From IMG/VR virus record IMGVR_UViG_3300005936_000016, positions 1 to 24,815 of that record: a stretch of 24,815 bases of DNA. One strand, written 5' to 3'. The position numbers and the translations under genes were made by a program. Source of the DNA: a virus. Below are positions 19,608-24,815 of this stretch, piece by piece (position 1 is the first letter of the stretch; the number at the start of each line of letters is the position of its first letter). Under the pieces are notes generated by a model. It did not search any database, had not been told where the DNA came from, and saw only the letters and a program-made list of their open reading frames with translations.

Positions 19608-20834
19608 ATGATCCTCAACACAGCCAGACCCTACGCCGAGGCCCTCGAAAGCCGCGAGGCCAAGAGCATCCTCCCGACCCAGCTCCGGACGAAGGATCTG
19701 GCCCGGCTCTCGCCGGCAGTGCGCGAGCGGGCGATGTTCTCGGCCGCCGTCACCGACGTGCGCTTTTTGGAAGAGGCCGATGGGCTGATCGACGGACTCA
19801 TCCGCGGTGAGACTGACCTCGCCAGCTCCCGACTCAAGCTCGACCAGTATCTTGACTCCGTGGGCTACGATGGCGAAACCTTCTCGCCCGACCTCACCGA
19901 CCTCCGATCGCTCGCCCGGAAGAACGTCCTCCTCGAGACCAACGTCGGCCTTGCTCGCGGCTACGGCCAATGGAAGCAGGGGCAGGATCCCGTAGACCTT
20001 AACCTCTGGCCCGCGCAGGAGTTGATCCGCGTAGAGAACCGGCGGGAACCCCGGCAAAACTGGCGCGAGCGCTTCCTCGCCGCCGGAGGCACACAATGGC
20101 AAGACCGCCTCATCGCGCTGACCAACTCCCCCGTATGGCCCACGCTCAGCCGATTCGGCTATCCGTATCCACCGTTCGACTTCCAATCCGGCATGGGGCT
20201 CCGCTCTGTGCGCCGGGCCGATGCCATAGCAGCCGGGCTCCTCTCGGAGGCCGATGACATGATCCCCGAGACCCGCGGGCTCGACGAGGAGACGAAGCTC
20301 TCCCTGCCGATCCGCCAGGCCACACTTCGGCGGGCCATCGCCGAACAGCTCGCTGGCATTGCCGAGTTTGAAGGAGACGACATGGTCAAGCTCGCTCCGG
20401 ACTTTTCCCGCAGCGCCGCGAGCCTCGGGCTGGCTAAGCTCAAGGATCTTCGCGCCCCTCTGCCGGATCCACCGATCACAGACCCCGCCGCGGCCATCGC
20501 CCGCCTGCAAGCTGGTGTGGAGATCGAGGACGTGACCGGCCGCACCCTGGTCCTCAACGACGAGACCCTCTCGCACTGGTCGGGCAAGTCGGACGAGCTC
20601 CAGCGGGCATCCTACCTCGCCCGCGCCGAGGCCACTCTGACCAACCCGATAGAGGTATGGGATCAAGGCACCCAGCGGGCATTCTTCAATACCTTCGCCA
20701 CAGCGACCGGAGGCGTGCGCGGGTTCGTCGTTTTCGCCCGCCCCTCGGGCGTCGTCGATAACTTCTTCACCAGCAAATTCAACCAACTCGAAAAAGCCCG
20801 CCGGGGCAAGGAGCGCACCTATGCTGCCGAGTAA
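19608..20834 (+). CDS. Mu F-like head morphogenesis protein with a C-terminal nuclease-like domain
   Basis: The 408-aa protein has an F/SPP1 gp7-type core: SLARKNVLLETNVGLARGYG, LIRVENRREPRQNW and YPYPPFDFQSGMGLRSVRRA, the last corresponding to the conserved 'PPx-F-x-C-x-C' region. Residues about 303-408 form a separate module. LSHWSGKSDELQRASYLARA leads to TLTNPIEVWDQG, GFVVFARPSGVVDNFFTSKF and RRGKERTY. This fits the phage Barnase-EndoU-ColicinE5/D-RelE-like nuclease (PBECR) class found at the ends of phage-injected proteins. F-type proteins are minor head components that may be delivered with DNA. Confidence 0.75.
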   Translation: MILNTARPYAEALESREAKSILPTQLRTKDLARLSPAVRERAMFSAAVTDVRFLEEADGLIDGLIRGETDLASSRLKLDQYLDSVGYDGETFSPDLTDLRSLARKNVLLETNVGLARGYGQWKQGQDPVDLNLWPAQELIRVENRREPRQNWRERFLAAGGTQWQDRLIALTNSPVWPTLSRFGYPYPPFDFQSGMGLRSVRRADAIAAGLLSEADDMIPETRGLDEETKLSLPIRQATLRRAIAEQLAGIAEFEGDDMVKLAPDFSRSAASLGLAKLKDLRAPLPDPPITDPAAAIARLQAGVEIEDVTGRTLVLNDETLSHWSGKSDELQRASYLARAEATLTNPIEVWDQGTQRAFFNTFATATGGVRGFVVFARPSGVVDNFFTSKFNQLEKARRGKERTYAAE

Positions 20835-20843
20835 CTATAAAGA

Positions 20844-20871
20844 GGCCGGGCACCCGGCTAAAAGCCCGGCC
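20844..20871. repeat. GC-rich inverted repeat after the F-like gene
   Basis: GGCCGGGC (20844-20851) and GCCCGGCC (20864-20871) are perfect complements with a 12-nt loop. A second possible stem (GCCGGG/CCCGGC) competes with it. There is no T-run, so a terminator is doubtful. The rest of 20872-20957 shows no feature. Confidence 0.5.
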
Positions 20872-20957
20872 CCGGCCCGTGTTTCCCGCGGAGTATATCT
20901 CCACTGGAACCCACAATGCAACACACCTGCACAATCCGTGCAATCTCATTCTGTAAG

Positions 20958-21028
20958 CCTCCCAACCTCTAAATCCCGCTAAGCGGGACCAGCAAGCTGG
21001 CCAACCTCTAAACCTCTCAAACTTCCCA
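20958..21028 (+). repeat. Octamer leader interrupted by two small palindromes
   Basis: Octamer-type units (CCCAACCT, CCAACCTCTAAACCTCTC) flank CCCGCT-A-AGCGGG (20977-20989) and CCAGC-AA-GCTGG (20991-21002). The array abuts ATG 21029 without a Shine-Dalgarno. The palindromes appear to have been inserted into an existing octamer array. Confidence 0.6.
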
Positions 21029-21652
21029 ATGTCCCTCTCCGTAAGCATAGACTCCAACTCCGACGAAATCCGGAGTCGCCTCCGGGCCATCGCCGAAAAG
21101 GCGAAGCCCGGCCGCGATCTGCATCGCGCGTTGGCGGGGGGTGTGCGCCAGGAGGTGCGTGAGCACTTCCTGTCGCTCGCTCTCACCCGCAACTCCTCCG
21201 GAGGCGCGGGCGGGCGTAAAGCGTTCTACGCCCAGGCCAGGGATGCCACCCGCTCCGTCGCCAGCGAGACGGAGGCCCGCGTCGAAGTCACCGGCCCCCG
21301 CGGGATCCGTCAGCGCCTTCTCGGTGGCACCATCGAAGCCAAAGACGGAGGATTCCTCGCCATTCCCGTGGTCGACGAGCTTAAAGGGATCCGCGCTGCC
21401 GAGGTTTACGAGAGCCTCCAGCTCCGGGCCATCGTCAACCGCCGCAAGGGCACCGGCGTTATGTATAGCGAGCTCGAATACCCGGATGGGGTGGAGCCCG
21501 GCCAGAAAGTCCGCGTCCTCTACGCCCTGGTGGAGAAGGTTACCCAGAAAGCCGACCGCACCGTCTTGCCGAGCGATGACGACCTTCTCACAGCCGCCGC
21601 CGATGCCGGAGAAGACTACATCAACCTCATGATCAGCCGCGAACTCAACTAA
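21029..21652 (+). CDS. Virion morphogenesis/tail completion protein (Mu gpG-like)
   Basis: The 207-aa protein matches the gpG/P2 gpS-type virion morphogenesis group. An N-terminal SIDSNSDEIRSRLRAIAEKA and ALAGGVRQEVREHFLSLALT helix precede a basic GRKAFYAQARDATRS part. A conserved RQRLLGGTIEAKDGGFLAIP strand segment follows. These proteins act at the head-tail interface. The stop overlaps the next start as TAATG. The gene is preceded by an octamer leader, not by a Shine-Dalgarno. Confidence 0.7.
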   Translation: MSLSVSIDSNSDEIRSRLRAIAEKAKPGRDLHRALAGGVRQEVREHFLSLALTRNSSGGAGGRKAFYAQARDATRSVASETEARVEVTGPRGIRQRLLGGTIEAKDGGFLAIPVVDELKGIRAAEVYESLQLRAIVNRRKGTGVMYSELEYPDGVEPGQKVRVLYALVEKVTQKADRTVLPSDDDLLTAAADAGEDYINLMISRELN

Positions 21653-22092
21653 TGCCCTCGATCGATACAGACCTCTTCGAGACCGCCGATATTATCGCTG
21701 CAAAGTGCGATACCATCTCCGGGTTTGACACCCTGCGCACTGTCGTGAACCGCGATAAGGACCTGGAGACCGAGATCAACGCTGGCATCGGCAAGGGCGA
21801 GGGCGGCGTCCTCATTGTCGACATCCTGCAGGGCCGCCCCACCGAGCCTGGAGTTCTCTCTCTCGACAGCGAGTATCTACTCTCGATCTGGACTGTGCCA
21901 CTCCTGCGCGCCTCTGCGGGCAACCCCCTCGGCTCCACGTTGATGGTCTCGCTCATCCGCTCCATCAACCTCTTCAAACCCCGCCAGCGCCCCGACGCCA
22001 GCGCCCGCCTCGAATTTACCGGCTGGGACAAAACCCCCAGCAAAACCTACAACATCCTAGCTGTCACATTCCGCCTCAAAGAACACTTATGA
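21652..22092 (+). CDS. Tail terminator-like protein (Mu gp37 position, 146 aa)
   Basis: It starts inside the stop of the gpG-like gene (TAATG), so the two are coupled. The pattern of a helical N-terminus, GGVLIVDILQGRPTEPGVLS and SEYLLSIWTVPLL resembles small alpha/beta tail terminator proteins that cap the tail and join it to the head. No family signature is certain. It is upstream of the probable tail tube gene, which supports this assignment. Confidence 0.5.
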   Translation: MPSIDTDLFETADIIAAKCDTISGFDTLRTVVNRDKDLETEINAGIGKGEGGVLIVDILQGRPTEPGVLSLDSEYLLSIWTVPLLRASAGNPLGSTLMVSLIRSINLFKPRQRPDASARLEFTGWDKTPSKTYNILAVTFRLKEHL

Positions 22093-22240
22093 AGTTAACA
22101 CGTTCAGAAGTTAAGGGGTTAAGGGGTTAAAGAAGTCCCAACCTCAACACCTCTGAACTTCCCAACCTCTAAACCTCAGCACCTCCAAACCTCTAAACCA
22201 TCTCCCTTCCAACCTCTCAACCATCCAAACCTAAATAATC
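22091..22240. repeat. 150-bp octamer array with inverted halves
   Basis: The interval keeps an 8-bp step almost throughout. The left part (22091-22136) contains AAGGGGTT-type units (two identical tandem copies). From 22137 the sense is reversed, with repeated CCCAACCT, CTAAACCT, CCAAACCT and AACCTCTC units up to AAATAATC before ATG 22241. This is the longest such leader in the window and can fold on itself. Confidence 0.75.
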
Positions 22241-22777
22241 ATGATCCAACTACCTATCATCGGCTGTCATGCCTTTATCGCCCTCTCTGGCGAAATCATC
22301 GACAGCATCACCGTCTCCAAATCGGCCAAGCCGGACAACGATCCCGAGGCCAACTGGACGAACCTCGGCGTCATCGAGCAAGCCGCCACGAGTCCCTCCT
22401 ACGAGGGCGAGACCAAGCACTATGCCCCCACCCCCGGAGGCTACAAGCCCCGCCGCTCGACCATCGAGAGCACCAGCGTCTCCATCGCGCTCACCTGCCA
22501 GGACATGGATGACTTCATCCTCGCCCTCGCCATGGGAGCCAACCAGCCCGATGCCCAGGGCAACTACATCCCCGGCTCCCAGAGCCAGAAGCAGCAAGGC
22601 TGGCTCAAGGTCCAACAATACAACGCCGCAGACGATCAGCTCGTGAACGTCTTCGACGTATGGTGCGAGTTCACGGTGGCAGACATGACCGCGAGCAAAA
22701 GCGTCACCAAGCCAGTCCTCACCGCCATGATCCTCCAGAGCGACCTCAACGTCGGTAGGTTCTCAAACCTGAGTTAA
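22241..22777 (+). CDS. Tail tube-like structural protein (178 aa)
   Basis: The 178-aa protein is beta-rich with no signal peptide, and lies just downstream of the terminator-like gene. The segments IIDSITVSKSAKP, GVIEQAATSPSYEG and ESTSVSIALTCQDMDDFILA follow a tail tube scheme of a repeated sandwich with a helix in the middle. Its long octamer leader suggests an independent translational unit, as expected for an abundant tail protein. No sheath gene is seen beside it, so the tail type (contractile or not) is undecided from this window. Confidence 0.5.
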   Translation: MIQLPIIGCHAFIALSGEIIDSITVSKSAKPDNDPEANWTNLGVIEQAATSPSYEGETKHYAPTPGGYKPRRSTIESTSVSIALTCQDMDDFILALAMGANQPDAQGNYIPGSQSQKQQGWLKVQQYNAADDQLVNVFDVWCEFTVADMTASKSVTKPVLTAMILQSDLNVGRFSNLS

Positions 22778-22797
22778 AACCGTTCCCGGCTATCGAC

Positions 22798-22856
22798 TCC
22801 TCCCCTGCGTGCAGGGGAGGGGGACCGGCGCCAGCCGGTGGAGGGGTTCCCCTCTA
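22798..22856. repeat. Cluster of GC-rich palindromes
   Basis: CTCCCCTGC-GT-GCAGGGGAG is followed by ACCGGC-GCCA-GCCGGT and a GAGGGG-TT-CCCCTC stem. The three hairpins in tandem form a dense interspersed-repeat element between two tail genes. It can act as terminator-like structure but lacks a T-run. Confidence 0.65.
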
Positions 22857-22865
22857 GCTGTATCC

Positions 22866-22900
22866 ATCTCCTAACTTCTAACTCCTAAATCCTAATTCCC
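22866..22900 (+). repeat. Heptamer leader array (TAACTCC)n
   Basis: TAACTTC, TAACTCC, TAAATCC and TAATTCC follow one another in exact 7-bp steps, and ATG 22901 comes one base later. No Shine-Dalgarno is present. Confidence 0.75.
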
Positions 22901-23332
22901 ATGCCTGATCCAATCACACCTCCCGGCTCTGGAGTCTCGACTCCTGACGCTCCCATATCCATCGCCGTGACCGGTGCGGCCGCCGTGCCGGTCGAGACCG
23001 TTGCCCGCTACGGAGATCCCGACAACATCAACCTCGATCTCGCCGGAGCACTCACCGCCCGCATCCGCGCAGGTGCGGCAGCCAGCCTCGCCACCCTCAC
23101 GCTCTTCGCCGCCGGAGCGGGGCTGACCTTCGCCGAGCTCGTCATCCCCAGCGCTGTAGACTCCCTCGTCCTCGGTGCCGGTTGTGCCCAGGGCGACTGG
23201 GTCGATCAGATCATCGCCGCCCTCCCGGATCGATCCTCCCCCGACGACGGCGAATACACCGACACCGAGACCCTCCTAACCGCCGGGCAAATCACCGCCC
23301 TCGAGGCGAAAGGATTCACCGCTTCCGCTTAG
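22901..23332 (+). CDS. Hypothetical tail-region protein (143 aa)
   Basis: The N-terminus is Pro/Ser-rich and the rest acidic, with alanine-rich amphipathic stretches (ALTARIRAGAAASLATLTLF). No known domain was recognised. The ATG directly follows a heptamer array. It lies between the tail tube-like gene and another unknown tail-region gene, so a tail-associated or assembly-chaperone role is possible. It is too small to be a tape measure protein. Confidence 0.6.
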   Translation: MPDPITPPGSGVSTPDAPISIAVTGAAAVPVETVARYGDPDNINLDLAGALTARIRAGAAASLATLTLFAAGAGLTFAELVIPSAVDSLVLGAGCAQGDWVDQIIAALPDRSSPDDGEYTDTETLLTAGQITALEAKGFTASA

Positions 23333-23361
23333 CCGGGTCCGCGTGTTGATCGGGCAAGAAG

Positions 23362-23436
23362 TCCAAACCTCCCAACCTCTCAACAATCTCCCTCTCAACT
23401 CCTGTCTCCTAACTCCTGTCTCCTGCCTCCTAAAAA
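23362..23436 (+). repeat. Mixed octamer and heptamer leader array
   Basis: CCAAACCT, CCCAACCT and CTCAACAA octamers are followed by 7-bp units CAACTCC, TGTCTCC, TAACTCC, TGTCTCC, TGCCTCC and TAAAAA before ATG 23437. Both repeat families are joined in a single leader. Confidence 0.7.
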
Positions 23437-24000
23437 ATGGCCCACGAATCCACATTCTCGATCAGCTTCGGCGGGGTGACCCTTGTCAGCAAGGGTGACC
23501 TCGTGGAGTCGGAGCCGGGATCGCGCCGGACGCCCGTGCAACCGAACGTCTCGAGGCCGATCGGGGCCAGCGCCGCCAAGCTCTACGGGGGCAAAGGGCT
23601 GTCTCACTCCTTGTCCTGGGTGATCCGCCGGGAGTTTTCGACACTGGCTCTGGCGCGGACTTATCAATGGACGCGACCCACGGAACTCCCGCTCGGCGGT
23701 CAGACCCTAACCATCGTCGACAGCGGCATCACGACCACGCTGATCAACGCCCACCTCGTCGATTTCGGTCTCCAGCATGTCCCCGATTGTGCCTGCACCA
23801 TCATGGAGACCGTCTCGGTTGTCGGCGGGGCTTACAGCAATGCCGGATCCACGGTCGGAATCCCGACGCCTGCCACTCCGTCCGAACCCGATGAGCTGTC
23901 GACGACCGGCTTCGACCCCGCGACCTTCCTCCTCCTCGACCAGGGCGGCTTCCTCCGGCTCGACTGGACCGGCGAACCTCTCCGACTTGATCACAACTAA
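23437..24000 (+). CDS. Hypothetical tail-region protein (187 aa)
   Basis: The protein is beta-rich with no membrane part: FSISFGGVTLVSKGDLVESE, SLSWVIRREFSTLALARTYQ, then a strand-rich middle. The C-terminal 50 residues are acidic and end in LRLDWTGEPLRLDHN. Nothing is diagnostic. Position suggests a tail or baseplate-associated protein. The ATG follows a repeat leader lacking a Shine-Dalgarno. Confidence 0.6.
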   Translation: MAHESTFSISFGGVTLVSKGDLVESEPGSRRTPVQPNVSRPIGASAAKLYGGKGLSHSLSWVIRREFSTLALARTYQWTRPTELPLGGQTLTIVDSGITTTLINAHLVDFGLQHVPDCACTIMETVSVVGGAYSNAGSTVGIPTPATPSEPDELSTTGFDPATFLLLDQGGFLRLDWTGEPLRLDHN

Positions 24001-24009
24001 TTACCGACC

Positions 24010-24300
24010 ATGGCCGATAGCAAACTCCAGCAACTCACTCTCCGCACCGGACCGACCGCAACGGACCTGGTCTACCTTGTCATCCCCGGCGATGCCGATC
24101 CCGACCGCCGGGTGACCCTCGCCACCCTCGCCGCCGCCCTCCACGCATTTCTTGAGGTAGAGACAGCCCCCGAGGCCAACGACTCCCCCGGCACGTCAGG
24201 CCAGTGGTATTACGACGCCGCCAACAACATCAAATACGAGTGCATCGCGACCGACACATGGATCCAGATCCTCCCGACCGACACTTTCGATAATAGCTGA
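24010..24300 (+). CDS. Hypothetical phage protein (96 aa), likely fibre-associated
   Basis: The short acidic protein begins LQQLTLRTGPTATDLVYLVI and contains a GQWYYDAANNIKYECIATDTW segment reminiscent of short beta modules in fibre proteins (W-Y-x-D...W). It starts 9 bp after the previous stop and precedes a fibre-type gene. Function unknown. Confidence 0.55.
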   Translation: MADSKLQQLTLRTGPTATDLVYLVIPGDADPDRRVTLATLAAALHAFLEVETAPEANDSPGTSGQWYYDAANNIKYECIATDTWIQILPTDTFDNS

Positions 24301-24338
24301 CGCCAGTTCCCAATTAACCCGTTTTCAGTTTTTAAGTT

Positions 24339-24815
24339 ATGAAAAATCCAATACATCTCTCCCTCTTCCGTAGGGGGTTGGCTTTAGCCGCCCCCCTCTG
24401 CCTCTCGGCCCTGCTCCCTGCCTGCGCCACCGCCGCTGAGCACGACATCCGCGTGCCCTCTGAAAACGCCTCGGGCGGCACCGAGATCCGCACCATCAAC
24501 ATCACTCCGGAAGCCGAGACCATCCTCGACGACGCAACCATCGCGGCCATGCGGGCCACCCTCGGCCTGGTGATCGGCACGGATGTCCTAGCACCAACAG
24601 GCGATGGGTCCGGGCTGACGGGTGTTTTAATTACGGATGATGTCATCACTGGGGACGGGGGAGTGCAGTTGGGAGGCAATGCCTCCGCAACCTTTGGCGG
24701 AGCCGTAGGGGTTTACGCATCCGCAACCTCTGGGGGTGCGGTCGGAGATAGTGCGGAAACCACCAGCGGAGGTGCGGTCGGCACTGGTGCGGAAACCACC
24801 TCTGGCGGTGCTGTC
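24339..24815 (+). CDS. Secreted repeat-rich fibre/adhesin-like protein, 5' part (runs off the window)
   Basis: The first 159 codons are present. The N-terminus has basic residues and a hydrophobic core (GLALAAPLCLSALLPACATA) ending in a lipobox-like LPAC or a signal peptidase I-type site, which is unusual for a virion protein. Residues about 80-100 contain GDGSGLTGV, a motif often seen in phage fibres. From base 24696 exact 12-residue units begin: GGAVGVYASATS, GGAVGDSAETTS, GGAVGTGAETTS, then GGAV. This resembles the head repeats of trimeric autotransporters (YadA/Hep_Hag). It may be a tail fibre or a lysogen surface adhesin. Confidence 0.65.
   Translation, partial: MKNPIHLSLFRRGLALAAPLCLSALLPACATAAEHDIRVPSENASGGTEIRTINITPEAETILDDATIAAMRATLGLVIGTDVLAPTGDGSGLTGVLITDDVITGDGGVQLGGNASATFGGAVGVYASATSGGAVGDSAETTSGGAVGTGAETTSGGAV
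24696..24815 (+). repeat. 36-bp coding tandem repeat in the fibre-like gene
   Basis: Complete units lie at 24696-24731, 24732-24767 and 24768-24803, with a partial unit to the edge. Each encodes GGAVG-x-x-A-x-(A/T)-TS. The second and third copies are more alike than the first, suggesting recent local duplication. Confidence 0.85.

Noticed and set aside
19560-20786. 408-aa minus-strand frame opposite the F-like gene
   Set aside because: It is antisense to a gene with recognisable F-type and PBECR-like motifs. Its sequence shows no domain, and its length follows from the codon bias of the other strand.
22798-22856. Intrinsic terminator between tail genes
   Set aside because: Strong hairpins are present but no T-run follows, so it is listed as a palindromic repeat cluster rather than a terminator.

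Overview
The window is most of a Mu-like transposable prophage: its early region, a control region and roughly the first two thirds of its structural genes. It recognisably contains a MuA-type transposase, a MuB-type ATPase, Gam, a ParB-like protein, a Mu gp27/gp28-type terminase pair, a gp29-type (DUF935) portal, a gpI-type protease/scaffold, a major capsid protein, gp36-, F- and gpG-like proteins, and the beginning of the tail. The DNA is GC-rich. Intergenic spaces carry tandem 7- and 8-bp repeats (AACCTCTA and TAACTCC types) and GTAG-type REP palindromes. I associate such repeats with Verrucomicrobiota-type genomes, but the host assignment is an inference of moderate to low confidence. No tRNA, rRNA, CRISPR array or insertion sequence was seen.

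Layout. Bases 1-8058 form one long minus-strand transcription unit with no obvious internal terminator. In transcription order it encodes a ribbon-helix-helix (RHH) regulator, a nonsense-interrupted small ORF, a DUF551 protein, a BRO-N fragment, an excisionase-type helix-turn-helix protein, a ParB-like protein, MuA, MuB, a small membrane protein, a coiled-coil protein, Gam, and four small proteins including a winged-helix protein and a GemA-like protein. Many of these overlap by ATGA. Bases 8059-8157 are a divergent control region. Two similar promoters fire outward, and each carries the same 12-bp element over its -10 box. To the right lie a second RHH regulator and a membrane-anchored protein, closed by a strong bidirectional terminator at 8894-8929.

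Bases 9018-24815 are the plus-strand late region: two small genes with a 590-bp repeat island, an alpha/beta-hydrolase-like protein, a lipoprotein, a DUF2730-like membrane/coiled-coil protein, terminase, portal, protease/scaffold, decoration-like protein, capsid, connector-like protein, F-like morphogenesis protein with a nuclease-like C-terminus, gpG-like protein, tail terminator-like and tail tube-like proteins, several unknown tail-region proteins, and a repeat-rich fibre/adhesin with a signal peptide that runs off the right edge.

How it works together (inference). The two homologous RHH proteins probably form the lysogeny switch. The leftward unit supplies replicative transposition (MuA/MuB) and DNA protection (Gam). 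The rightward unit supplies packaging, head and tail. The most unusual aspects are the RHH/RHH switch with near-leaderless promoters, the strand-oriented 7/8-mer arrays abutting start codons that lack Shine-Dalgarno sequences, and REP palindromes translated as parts of phage proteins.
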